Below are positions 45,160 to 53,534 of a stretch of 64,000 nucleotides of DNA, in pieces. Positions within the stretch are counted from its first letter, which is position 1, and each line of letters opens with the position of its first letter. The translations under genes and the position numbers were made by a program. This DNA comes from Prevotellaceae bacterium. GTDB lineage: Bacteria; Bacteroidota; Bacteroidia; Bacteroidales; Bacteroidaceae. The DNA lies in assembly GCA_015256945.1 (NCBI GenBank), contig JABZLB010000003.1, forward strand, positions 1 through 64,000. Reading direction: 5' to 3'. The notes under the pieces were generated by a model, which did not search any database, had not been told where the DNA came from, and was given only the letters and a program-made list of their open reading frames with translations.

Positions 45160-45406
45160 CTAAGGCTTGTTTTTAAATAATTCTGCTTGCTGTTCAAATT
45201 CATTGGCAAACATTGTGAAGATTATGGCGTTTAGTCGGTCAATCGACAACTGCCGCATGGATTCTTTTCCTTTCTTTCTCGGTATCCTGCATCAGCTTTT
45301 GGTATTCGTCAATGGCCTTTTTCTGCCATTCTTCCTTACGCTGCCTTACTTCACGAAGATGTGCAAGCAGCTCTTCTTTTGAATTGAAGTTAAAATGTTT
45401 GCCCAT
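45160..45406 (-). pseudogene. Small charged protein gene with a one-base frameshift
   Basis: From ATG 45406 a 55-residue frame begins 'MGKHFNFNSKEELLAHLREV', rich in Lys, Glu and Gln and helical, and stops at 45239. The +1 frame continues in the same style ('ESMRQLSIDRLNAII...FANEFEQQAELFKNKP') to a stop at 45160. Removing one T from the run at 45265-45268 (an A-run in the gene) joins them into one protein of about 81 residues. A -7 box TATATTTG (45439-45432) lies upstream. It may be a true pseudogene, a sequencing error, or programmed frameshifting. Function unknown. Confidence 0.6.
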
Positions 45407-45632
45407 AATCTTGTTCTCTTATTGTTCTTTGCAAATATAGTAAATATTTTTAAAATAGTGAGTTGTTGGGCAATAAATCATGTGAGTTGGTTGAATTGAA
45501 AATTACGGGGGCCGTTCTTCGATAGTCTTTTGTATATTCATGTGGGGTGCTTTAGGGCGTAGGTCTTTTGCCAAACTAACGTTATGTATTGTTCCTTGGG
45601 TAGTATCTTTCCTTCCGTTGCTGGCTTTTTGT

Positions 45633-45725
45633 CATTGTTCGATGGCCGTCAGCAGTGCTGTTGGCGGCCGTCGAACAATGGGTATGACGGCCGTCAACAG
45701 CACTGCTGACGGCTGTCGAACGATG
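45633..45725. repeat. REP-like palindromic element, copy C
   Basis: Outer arms CATTGTTCGA (45633-45642) / TCGAACAATG (45671-45680), followed by a second block so that 45645-45663 is a perfect 19-bp inverted copy of 45695-45713 (core GCCGTCAGCAGTGCTGTTG). It shares GGCCGTCAGCAG and GGCCGTCGAACAA with the elements at 5755 and 16928. The rest of the gap 45407-46011 shows no gene I can support. Confidence 0.78.
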
Positions 45726-46045
45726 AGCGTTATCTTGTAACGATGATGGCATGGTAGCGTATTCGATTAGCCATAAGGGGTATAAGGGAGAAGAATAATG
45801 GGGTAACTGGCGAAGGCTGGTGATTGACGGTTTTGTTCGTTTTGCTGATGTTAAAAACGTTAATTACTTTCATATGTGAAGAAAAATAAACTAATTTTAT
45901 GCTAAATAAATCTGTTTTACGGCTAAAAACTTACGAATGGGATAGCCGTTAGCATTGTAGCCTGTTGTGCTGAAGAGTATACGCTATCATATTCAATGTA
46001 GTTTTTGAGCATTGAAACCTGAATTGTAAACTAAAACTAACGTAT

Positions 46046-46279
46046 ATGTTGATAAGATTAATAGATGTATTGGGTGAGCTTTTTGTGCTTGCTTTCATCA
46101 TCTGGACACTTGCTGAAGCCTCCAAGCGCATAAGATTGGTGTTTTATTGCATCAGGCGACATGACGTGCAATACGCCATAGCTAATGCCATTGTACTGCT
46201 TTTAGTGTTTGCTTTTTGCGCATTTGTTATATTGACCTTATTTGATTTTCATCGTTCTTGGGGAATTTTGGTACAATAA
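46046..46279 (+). CDS. Small two-TM membrane protein, 77 aa (unit 1, first)
   Basis: I do not recognise this family. 77 residues with two predicted TM helices (about 8-24 and 44-66) and a basic loop between them ('SKRIRLVFYCIRRHDVQ'), ending 'FDFHRSWGILVQ'. The twin at 46618 differs only at Ile6/Leu and Val14/Met, both conservative. The duplication with intact frames suggests the protein is real and maintained. It sits 34 bp before a second small ORF, between glycan genes. Confidence 0.6.
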   Translation: MLIRLIDVLGELFVLAFIIWTLAEASKRIRLVFYCIRRHDVQYAIANAIVLLLVFAFCAFVILTLFDFHRSWGILVQ

Positions 46280-46313
46280 TAATTTGGTTTGTTACTTTTA
46301 ATCATTTCATACT

Positions 46314-46505
46314 ATGATTACGATTTTTAATATAATAGTAAGCATTATAGGCGCACTGGCATTGTTTTTTGTACTTAATGTCCTCACGACTCTTGACATG
46401 AAGAGCATGAGGCGCATCCTACGGGTTCGCTCGATAAGAAAGCGTATCTTCGTGGCTTTAGCGATATTTGCCCTGGTTGTGCTCTATCAGTGGCTGCGCG
46501 TATGA
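46314..46505 (+). CDS. Small two-TM membrane protein, 63 aa (unit 1, second)
   Basis: 63 residues, two TM helices (about 4-25 and 45-60) joined by a basic loop ('KSMRRILRVRSIRKRIF'). It has the same layout as the 77-residue neighbour but no clear sequence similarity to it. Identical in amino-acid sequence to the copy at 46886 although the DNA differs at three silent sites, which points to selection on the protein. Unknown function; the pair may form a small membrane complex. Confidence 0.6.
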   Translation: MITIFNIIVSIIGALALFFVLNVLTTLDMKSMRRILRVRSIRKRIFVALAIFALVVLYQWLRV

Positions 46506-46617
46506 TGGCATGGTACGTGCAGTCTGCCGCTGTGGTTATACAAACATGGTGTGCACCATAATACTTATGCCCGTTTTGGGCTGTTGAAACCTGAATTGTA
46601 AACTAAAACTAACGTAT

Positions 46618-46851
46618 ATGTTGATAAGGTTATTAGATGTATTGGGTGAGCTTTTTATGCTCGCTTTCATCATCTGGACACTTGCTGAAGCCTCCAAGCG
46701 CATAAGATTGGTGTTTTATTGCATCAGGCGACATGACGTGCAATACGCCATAGCTAATGCCATTGTACTGCTTTTAGTGTTTGCTTTTTGCGCATTTGTT
46801 ATATTGACCTTATTTGATTTTCATCGTTCTTGGGGAATTTTGGTACAATAA
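46618..46851 (+). CDS. Small two-TM membrane protein, 77 aa (unit 2, first)
   Basis: Near-identical twin of the protein at 46046: 'MLIRLLDVLGELFMLAF' against 'MLIRLIDVLGELFVLAF', identical afterwards. Same two TM helices and basic loop. Four of the seven base differences between the duplicated units fall in its first 16 codons. Confidence 0.6.
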   Translation: MLIRLLDVLGELFMLAFIIWTLAEASKRIRLVFYCIRRHDVQYAIANAIVLLLVFAFCAFVILTLFDFHRSWGILVQ

Positions 46852-46885
46852 TAATTTGGTTTGTTACTTTTAATCATTTCATACT

Positions 46886-47077
46886 ATGATTACGATTTTT
46901 AATATAATAGTAAGCATTATAGGCGCACTGGCATTGTTTTTTGTACTTAATGTCCTCACGACTCTTGACATGAAGAGCATGAGGCGCATCCTACGGGTTC
47001 GCTCGATAAGAAAGCGTATCTTCGTGGCTTTGGCGATATTTGCTTTGGTTGTGCTCTATCAGTGGCTGCGCGTATGA
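46886..47077 (+). CDS. Small two-TM membrane protein, 63 aa (unit 2, second)
   Basis: Amino-acid-identical twin of the protein at 46314. The last gene before the GT-C-like proteins; a 131-bp gap without clear signals separates it from the next start at 47209. Confidence 0.6.
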   Translation: MITIFNIIVSIIGALALFFVLNVLTTLDMKSMRRILRVRSIRKRIFVALAIFALVVLYQWLRV

Positions 47078-47208
47078 CGCATGCTGCGTGTTGTCAGCCG
47101 CACAAGGTACGGCTTTAAGATGCCCAAAGCACGGGCCTGCGGTAAGGATAATGGACGGTTTGCTTGCATATTTCAGAAAAAATTGCGAATATTGCAAGGT
47201 TAAAAGTT

Positions 47209-48645
47209 ATGAAATCTGTTTTCCGTTTGTTCCGTATCAGGCGCGAAGAACGGTGGCCTGCCCTTGCCGTGCTGGTGTATGTGGGGCTGCTGAACGCCTT
47301 GGTGGTCGGCCATTATGCCAACCGTTTCTTTGAGTTGTCGCACAATTATCACCGTCTTTTTGTACGTTATTTCCATATTTCAGGCTTCGATCCGCTGAGC
47401 TATGCGGTGCTGTCGCAGTGGGATACCGAGTATAACATCTTCCGTCACCCGCTGTTAGCTTTCTTCATGTACCTGCCCAACCAGCTCAACCAGGGGCTGA
47501 TGATGCTTACCGGACGTAATTTTGCGCCCGTGGTGATGGCGTTGTTGCTTGTTTTTTGTGCATTTTACAGCTTCATCTTTCTGTGCAGAATATTCCGCGA
47601 AATAATAGGTTTGCCGCGCACGGATGCGCGTTTGCTCGGCATGCTGACGTTCAGTTTTGCCTACGTTATGGTAGGCGTGAGCGTGCCCGACCATTTTAGT
47701 TTGTCGATGTTTACGCTTATCCTGACGCTCTATATCGCCGGCTTGAAGATGACGTCAGGCCGCCGGTTTACCATCGGGCAAACGGTTTTGCTGTTTGTTA
47801 TGACGGCAGGCATATCGCTGAACAACGGTGTAAAGGTGTTTCTGGCGGCGTTATTTGCAAACGGCAGGCGTTTCTGGCGTCCGGCTTTCCTGCTGCTGGC
47901 CGTCGTCGTGCCGTCGTGCCTGATATGGATTGGCGCGCGGGCGGAGTGGAATTACTTTGAGAAACCCGACTTCGTGGCGCGGCAGCTGAAGCGCGACAGC
48001 ATCGCCAATATACGGCATGAAAGGCTGGCACAGGCGTTCAAAGACACGACAACGCTGCGCGATACCGTTGCCGTCAACGTGGCTATACAAGCTAAAATAA
48101 AGGCCGATGACTCGATAAGTGAGGCCCGTCGTAACAAGGCCGCTGGACAACAACAGGCGGCACACCATATTGCGCAAGGCGAATTTATGCAATGGACTGA
48201 CATATCTACGCCACGATGGCCCTCAATGGTTGAAAACTTTTTTGGCGAACCGCTTCAGCTTCATCAGGATTATCTGTTGGGAGACGTGCGTAACCGCCGG
48301 CCCGAAATTGTGCATTACCGCTATGTTTTCAACTATGTGGCTGAGGCTTTGCTGGTGGGGCTGTTCGTTGCCGGCGTGTGGTTCGGACGCCGTAACCGCT
48401 TTTTGTGGCTGGCATTGTTGTTTATGGGCTTCGACCTGCTGATACACGAAGGGCTCGGTTTCGGCATCGAAGAGGTGTATATCATGTCGCCTCACTGGCT
48501 GTTTGTGCTTACCATTTCCATGGCTTTCGTGTTTAAGGCGGCCCGAAACAGCAGCTGGCTTCGCCCGTTGCGCCTGCTCACACTGGGGCTTACGCTCTGG
48601 CTTTTAGGATGGAACTGCTGGCTTTATGGAACCTATCTTTTGTAA
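47209..48645 (+). CDS. GT-C-like polytopic membrane protein, paralogue 1 (possibly DUF6080)
   Basis: 478 residues, about ten TM helices. Start at ATG 47209 ('MKSVFRLFRIRREERWP'), matching the N-terminus of paralogue 3. Motifs shared by all three paralogues in this window: SGFD in the first periplasmic loop (residues about 60-63), RHPL, 'VPDHFSLSMF' and 'LTLYIAG', 'NNGVK...NGRRF', 'ENFFGEPLQLHQDYLLGDV', and 'GFGIEEVYIM'. Early loop acidic residues in such a topology are typical of GT-C glycosyltransferases that use polyprenyl-phosphate sugars. A charged loop (about 245-330) is present here and in paralogue 3. Enzyme activity is inferred only. Confidence 0.72.
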   Translation: MKSVFRLFRIRREERWPALAVLVYVGLLNALVVGHYANRFFELSHNYHRLFVRYFHISGFDPLSYAVLSQWDTEYNIFRHPLLAFFMYLPNQLNQGLMMLTGRNFAPVVMALLLVFCAFYSFIFLCRIFREIIGLPRTDARLLGMLTFSFAYVMVGVSVPDHFSLSMFTLILTLYIAGLKMTSGRRFTIGQTVLLFVMTAGISLNNGVKVFLAALFANGRRFWRPAFLLLAVVVPSCLIWIGARAEWNYFEKPDFVARQLKRDSIANIRHERLAQAFKDTTTLRDTVAVNVAIQAKIKADDSISEARRNKAAGQQQAAHHIAQGEFMQWTDISTPRWPSMVENFFGEPLQLHQDYLLGDVRNRRPEIVHYRYVFNYVAEALLVGLFVAGVWFGRRNRFLWLALLFMGFDLLIHEGLGFGIEEVYIMSPHWLFVLTISMAFVFKAARNSSWLRPLRLLTLGLTLWLLGWNCWLYGTYLL

Positions 48646-48651
48646 CAGGTA

Positions 48652-49905
48652 ATGGAAAATAGTTTTCTGATTAAACGTGGAGAGCGACTTTTCATACTGG
48701 CTGTTGCCATATTGTTGGGCTTTTTCCAGTTTTTGATGATTTTAAAATTCTGGTCGTTGTTTTCCGATTACGGTGTAACAACGTGGACCGTATTCATGAA
48801 AAACTACCACATGTCGGGCTTCGACCCTTATAGTTACGCTGTGCTGACATCGTGGTCAGAGCGTTTTGATATTATCCGTCACCCGTTATTGGCACTGTTT
48901 CTTTACCCGTTTTATTTGACGAATCAGGCTCTTTGGAGTGTTACGGGGACAAATTGCGCCCTGGTTGTCATGGGTATACTGCTGCTGGTATGCGGTATAT
49001 ACAGTGGGTTGTTTATGTACAGGCTGTTGCATGAGGTAATAAAGCTGGGGCGAAAAACGGCCGTGCTGTTGACATTTTTCTTTTTATCGTTTGCCTATGT
49101 GCTTGTATCGACAGTAGTTGCCGACCATTTTGTGATTTCGATGATGCTGTTATTGCTAACCTTGTACCGTGGTGGCATGCTGATGAAGCAGGGCAAACAC
49201 TTTACGCTCAGAGAGGCCTGTCTGCTGTTTACCATTACGGCGGGTGTAACGTTAAGCAACGGTGTAATGGTGGGGTTGACGGTATGGTTTGTGAATGGCA
49301 GAAGTTTGTTTCGCCCAAAATTCCTTATAGCGGGTTTTCTTGTGCCAGCCATGTTGCTGTTAAGTGGCGCCGAAGCTTATAAATGGCATCAGGGACAACG
49401 GCAGATGCCTGTTGAAAGTCAGCTGAAAGACACATATCAAAGTGAGGCGAAAACGATGATTGTGTATGAAAATTTCTTTGGCGAGTCGATACAATTGCAT
49501 CGGAAATACGTGCTCGGTGACGTACTGTCGCGTCGTCCTGTTATCGTAAGGTATAACTGGTGGTGGCAGTATGCTGCTGAGGTTATATACGTTTTGTTAT
49601 TTGTTTTAGGTATGGCGTGCGGCCTTTATCGTAAGAGTAGCCGACGGCTTTTCGGGCTGTTGCTTGCCATATTAGCCTATACACTGTTGCTGCATTTTGT
49701 GTTGGGGTTCGGCCTTAACGAAGTATTTATCATGTCGGCCCATTGGATTTATATCATCCCGTTGGCCATATCATCACTTTATTCTTTGCATAGGGCGTGG
49801 ACAACAGTGGTTCTTAACATACAGATAGCCTTGCTAACCCTTTATTTTCTGGCTTATAACGGAACGTTGCTGTTTCGTTATTTAACGTGGCCTTTGGTGA
49901 TGTGA
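48652..49905 (+). CDS. GT-C-like polytopic membrane protein, paralogue 2
   Basis: 417 residues, 6 bp after paralogue 1, so same operon. Carries all shared motifs: 'MSGFDPYSYAVL', 'IRHPLLALFLYP', 'VADHFVISMM', 'LSNGVMVGLTVWFVNGRSLF', 'ENFFGESIQLHRKYVLGDV' and 'GFGLNEVFIM'. It lacks most of the charged central loop of the other two, which explains its shorter length. Its 3' end overlaps the convergent acyltransferase gene by 28 bp. Confidence 0.72.
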   Translation: MENSFLIKRGERLFILAVAILLGFFQFLMILKFWSLFSDYGVTTWTVFMKNYHMSGFDPYSYAVLTSWSERFDIIRHPLLALFLYPFYLTNQALWSVTGTNCALVVMGILLLVCGIYSGLFMYRLLHEVIKLGRKTAVLLTFFFLSFAYVLVSTVVADHFVISMMLLLLTLYRGGMLMKQGKHFTLREACLLFTITAGVTLSNGVMVGLTVWFVNGRSLFRPKFLIAGFLVPAMLLLSGAEAYKWHQGQRQMPVESQLKDTYQSEAKTMIVYENFFGESIQLHRKYVLGDVLSRRPVIVRYNWWWQYAAEVIYVLLFVLGMACGLYRKSSRRLFGLLLAILAYTLLLHFVLGFGLNEVFIMSAHWIYIIPLAISSLYSLHRAWTTVVLNIQIALLTLYFLAYNGTLLFRYLTWPLVM

Positions 49906-50978
49906 GCCGACAGAAAGCCCGAAAGGGTTGCACGCAGCCATTCAATACCCATACAAACAACAAAGACGGCAATACTTGTTGCCAAGCAAAAAGGTATAAG
50001 AAAAGGCTGTTGAATATAGTCTCTCGGACGTATCAGGTTATTCCAAAGCAGCGGCCTGATAAGTGGATTGTCGTGTATAAGATAAACAGCCAGGATGTAA
50101 GGACTTATATTTATTGCCCATTGTCCGAGGCGTGTTTCCTTTTTGGGGAGTGTGATAACCCAGGCAAAAACGAACACCGACATCAATAACGTGATATTGT
50201 TATTTGCCATTCCTTTAATATGTGGGTAAGTTCCAGAAGGCAAGTAGTGCAGTTGGGCAATGGTTACAGCGGCTGCCAGTGCGAGATAACCGAAAAGATA
50301 AATGTAAATTCCGTATTTAACATATCGTACAGGACATCCATAAAGCTGAAAATAACCACCAATAAGAAACACGAAAATATAAAAGGGAAGGGGGACAGGA
50401 CCCAGAAAAACAGCGCCGTATCCGATGCCGCTTATTGCAAAATTCAGAATAAAGAGGACGAGTAACAGCCACTGATAATCGCGCTTTTCGAGCGCAGAAG
50501 CCCCTGTTGCAAGGAAAGGAGAAAGCAATAATAAGGGTATGTACATCGACATGAACCAATATTGGCGCGACCAGATGGGGTGTATACAGTCGAGTAATTC
50601 CTGGTATGAAAAAGCTTTTCCGTTGGTTATCAGTGAGGCTGCCAACAGTGAGGTCAGACTATAAAATACGATAATAAGCCACAAATGCAATGCTTTTTGT
50701 GTGGCATAACGAAAGTTTCGGGGTTTAATCAGGAAGTATCCCGTAATCATTATAAACAAATTGGGGCCAATATTAGTAAGGTATCCCAGTAATTGACAAA
50801 GGAAAAAGTTAATCTCTCCTGTTTGTGAAGCCGAGAAGCCAAGGTCGGGAAAGGTGTCGCCTTCCGTCACATTTCTGATACCATGGTAGATAAAATGACA
50901 GGTCACTATCATGAACATAGACAGTGTGCGCAATATATCAATTCGGCTATTACGTTTGCTGGTTGTCGTGTTGTTCAT
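49878..50978 (-). CDS. Acyltransferase-3 family membrane protein
   Basis: 366 residues, about ten TM helices. 'SRIDILRTLSMFMIVTCHFIYHG' and 'NLFIMITGYFLIKPRNF' are the OafA/WecH-like signature helices, with the conserved His in the first. C-terminal 'ILAVYLIHDNPLIR' is the last family motif. It follows the glycosyltransferase gene by 14 bp and is probably co-expressed with it. Likely O-acylation of a surface sugar; 'CHFIYHG'-type proteins are common in capsule and O-antigen loci. Confidence 0.83.
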   Translation of the reverse strand: MNNTTTSKRNSRIDILRTLSMFMIVTCHFIYHGIRNVTEGDTFPDLGFSASQTGEINFFLCQLLGYLTNIGPNLFIMITGYFLIKPRNFRYATQKALHLWLIIVFYSLTSLLAASLITNGKAFSYQELLDCIHPIWSRQYWFMSMYIPLLLLSPFLATGASALEKRDYQWLLLVLFILNFAISGIGYGAVFLGPVPLPFYIFVFLIGGYFQLYGCPVRYVKYGIYIYLFGYLALAAAVTIAQLHYLPSGTYPHIKGMANNNITLLMSVFVFAWVITLPKKETRLGQWAINISPYILAVYLIHDNPLIRPLLWNNLIRPRDYIQQPFLIPFCLATSIAVFVVCMGIEWLRATLSGFLSAHITKGHVK

Positions 50979-50992
50979 TGTTGGCGCTGGGT

Positions 50993-52015
50993 TTAATGGT
51001 GTTTATTCTTGCCCATCCACTTCATGATGCGTTTGTGTAAGGCTTGTGTGATAATGCTGAAATTACCGTATCGCAGGTTCAATGCAAGCTCTTCGAACGA
51101 CCGTCCCACCTTAATAAGCGGATGATTCCATCCCTGTGCCCGGTAGAAATGGTCTTTGTAAGGCATATATTCCATAACGTATGGTGGATGCTTTAACGGG
51201 AAATCAACGTCGAAACGCTTCATGGTGAATATGCGTTTCAGGCGTGAAGGCATGGTATTAAGAGCCGAAAAATGGGTAGAATCAGCCGACGCTCCTACGT
51301 TGTTTATCATATTTTGGGTTGGCATAACGGCCAAACCATTGTTCATTAGCATCGAGGCCCAGAAGATACTCTCGAAGAAAGGTTTTCCGCTTGCAGCGTG
51401 GTCGGTACACATCTGCATAAAATCGCTGCGGTAGTTACGCTCTTTTACCACGCACGAAAGCTGCTGCCGGATGAACGAATCTTTCATAAATGTGTAGTTG
51501 TCATCCCATTGATCAATCACCCTTCTCCAGGAAGCCCATCCCCAAATAGAAAAAACCGAGCTGAAAAAATAGTCGTAAGGTACACCGGATGTTATCTCGT
51601 CGGTATTGAATCCTGCAACCATCCATACACGAGAATCATGTTCATAGCGATCGAGCATTTCCTTACAGAAAGGGAAGAAGGTTTGTGACGGCACAACATC
51701 ATCCTCAAGCACCATGACTTTATCGGCCAGTGAGAACGCCCATTTTTGCGACATATAGCCTGAAGGGTCGCATCCATAGTTGCGGTTTTGGTAAAGACGG
51801 TGAACCTCGCACGTCCAATCAATATGAGCATCACTGGCTATTTCTCGGCACGCTTCAACACCTTTGCGGTCGCGTTCGTCACGCATGCCATCCTGATAAA
51901 GGAACAGGCGTGAGGGCCTTGCCTTCTTTACCTCATTGAATACTTGCTGAAAGGTTTCAGGGCGGTTAAAAAAAAGGAGCAGTACCGCAATGTCAGTTTT
52001 ATAAGGTTGCTTCAT
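50993..52015 (-). CDS. GT-A-fold glycosyltransferase (family 2-like)
   Basis: 340 residues, soluble or peripheral. 'AVLLLFFNRPETFQQVFNEV' starts the Rossmann-like fold, and 'KVMVLEDDVVPSQTFF' holds the metal-binding EDD/DxD motif near residue 100. 'SIWGWASWRRVIDQWD' is the conserved acceptor-side motif of this group (often annotated as HlpA-like or GNT-I-like). A -7 box TAACTTTG (52045-52038) lies upstream. Sugar donor not predictable. Confidence 0.82.
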   Translation of the reverse strand: MKQPYKTDIAVLLLFFNRPETFQQVFNEVKKARPSRLFLYQDGMRDERDRKGVEACREIASDAHIDWTCEVHRLYQNRNYGCDPSGYMSQKWAFSLADKVMVLEDDVVPSQTFFPFCKEMLDRYEHDSRVWMVAGFNTDEITSGVPYDYFFSSVFSIWGWASWRRVIDQWDDNYTFMKDSFIRQQLSCVVKERNYRSDFMQMCTDHAASGKPFFESIFWASMLMNNGLAVMPTQNMINNVGASADSTHFSALNTMPSRLKRIFTMKRFDVDFPLKHPPYVMEYMPYKDHFYRAQGWNHPLIKVGRSFEELALNLRYGNFSIITQALHKRIMKWMGKNKHH

Positions 52016-52146
52016 GCTATCACGTTTTCTATTATCGCAAAGTTAGTGCTTTTCTATCATACAGCAGTGCTATATAGCTTTTTTCCTGTTGAGCTTAGGC
52101 TTATTTCCTTAAAAATTACTAATTTTGTTGCATAAAAATAAAGACG

Positions 52147-53523
52147 GTGAGCAATCTGTTTAAGTTATTTAAGCTGAGAAAAGAAGAGCGATGGCTGGCT
52201 GCCGTTGCTTTGGTCGTATTTACATTTTTCAATGTATTGCTCATGGCAAGTCATTGGAAATTGTGTACACAAAGCGCCTCCGGCGGTTTCTATTCCTTAT
52301 TTACACGCTGGTTCAATATGTCGGGATATGATTGCTGGTCCTGGATAATGGTATCAGGAAAACAAGTATATTTTGTGACCGACAGGCACCCGTTGTATCT
52401 AAGTTTCCTTTATCCTATGTATTTGTTGAATCATTGGATAATGGATATAACGGGTATAAACTGTGCTGTTTTCATGGTATCGGTAGTAGTTATATTTTCG
52501 GCTCTGTACACGGTTATCTTTATATATAGAACGCTGAACGAGGTTTTAATGCTGACACAAGGTGAATCGCTGCTGTTGGTTTCGCTGTTGTTTTCGTTTG
52601 CTCATGTGCTATTGCCAACAATGGTACCCGACCATTTCGTTATCTCGATGATGTTACTATCTATGACATTGTACATGGCGGGGAAGAAAATAAAGGCAGG
52701 AATTTGCATGAAGGCGTGGGAATCGGGACTGCTTCTTTTCCTTACGTCTGGCATTGCCTTGTCTAATGGTATCAAAACCATGTTGGCCGACTGGTTTGTT
52801 AATGGCCGTCGCGTTTTTCGGTTTAAGTTTATTGTTGTTGGCATATTGTTGCCGTTGGCAGCTCTTTTTTGTATTCAGCGTGCGCAATATGAGATTTTTG
52901 AAGTACCGCAACAGGAAGCACTTGATAAGATGTTAGCTGAAAAGGCAAGGAAATTTCCCGATAAAGTAAAAAAAGAAAAGGCAGAACAAGCAAAACATAA
53001 AGTATGGATAGAACGAAACGGTATGAAGCAAATGGGTGCTGATGGCATCTGGAATTTGATAGATTTTGATACGCCTCGCTGGCCCGCTTTGATTGAAAAT
53101 CTCTTAGGTGAGTCTTTCCAGCTACATGAAAATCATCTTTTAGAAGATGTGCATGAGACGCGCCCCAAGTTTGTTAATTACCGATACGCGTACAAATATG
53201 GCATAGAAGTAGTTATTGTTTTGCTGTTTCTTGCCGGGGTGGTTTGCAGTATTCGTTATAAATTCTTTCTGTTGCTGCTTTCGTGGATGGGCATAGACAT
53301 GATGCTCAACATTGTTTTAGGCTTTGGAATTAACGAGGTTTACATAATGACATCGGGCTGGGCTTTCATCATTCCCGTTGCGTTGGGCTATTTATTAAGG
53401 CGAAGCAAGCAATGGAGTTCGAAAGTTTATGCCACCATGATGGGCATTATCTTTTTACTTTCCTGTTATCTTTGGGTATCGAACGGTATGCTAATCGTGA
53501 AATATCTTACTACGATAGCATAG
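52147..53523 (+). CDS. GT-C-like polytopic membrane protein, paralogue 3
   Basis: 458 residues from a GTG start at 52147 ('MSNLFKLFKLRKEERWL', aligned with paralogue 1). No in-frame ATG lies between it and the -7 box TAATTTTG (52120-52127), which supports GTG. Motifs: 'MSGYDCWSW', 'DRHPLYLSFLYP', 'VPDHFVISMM', 'LSNGIKTMLADWFVNGRRVF', 'ENLLGESFQLHENHLLEDV' and 'GFGINEVYIM'. The charged central loop is strongly basic ('KARKFPDKVKKEKAEQAKHK'). It has its own promoter and is flanked by minus-strand genes, so it was moved or duplicated apart from the first two. Confidence 0.72.
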   Translation: MSNLFKLFKLRKEERWLAAVALVVFTFFNVLLMASHWKLCTQSASGGFYSLFTRWFNMSGYDCWSWIMVSGKQVYFVTDRHPLYLSFLYPMYLLNHWIMDITGINCAVFMVSVVVIFSALYTVIFIYRTLNEVLMLTQGESLLLVSLLFSFAHVLLPTMVPDHFVISMMLLSMTLYMAGKKIKAGICMKAWESGLLLFLTSGIALSNGIKTMLADWFVNGRRVFRFKFIVVGILLPLAALFCIQRAQYEIFEVPQQEALDKMLAEKARKFPDKVKKEKAEQAKHKVWIERNGMKQMGADGIWNLIDFDTPRWPALIENLLGESFQLHENHLLEDVHETRPKFVNYRYAYKYGIEVVIVLLFLAGVVCSIRYKFFLLLLSWMGIDMMLNIVLGFGINEVYIMTSGWAFIIPVALGYLLRRSKQWSSKVYATMMGIIFLLSCYLWVSNGMLIVKYLTTIA

Positions 53524-53534
53524 CTTTCCTGGTA

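Larger units (their letters stand above)
46012..46505. repeat. Tandem duplication, unit 1 (494 bp)
   Basis: Direct copy of 46584-47077 with about seven base differences in 494 (near 98.6% identity), separated by a 78-bp unrelated spacer. The unit begins TTGAAACCTGAATTG and ends at the stop of the second small ORF, so it contains exactly one upstream region and two ORFs. Confidence 0.95.
46584..47077. repeat. Tandem duplication, unit 2 (494 bp)
   Basis: Second copy of the unit at 46012-46505, offset exactly 572 bp, no insertions or deletions between copies. Confidence 0.95.

Noticed and set aside
45540..45740. 66-codon plus-strand frame
   Set aside because: It runs through the REP-like palindromes; the frame is open because the GC-rich repeats lack stops.
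46046..47077. Small membrane pair as a type I toxin-antitoxin system
   Set aside because: The proteins are larger than usual type I toxins, come as two different ORFs per unit, and no antisense promoter with a clear -33/-7 pair was seen.
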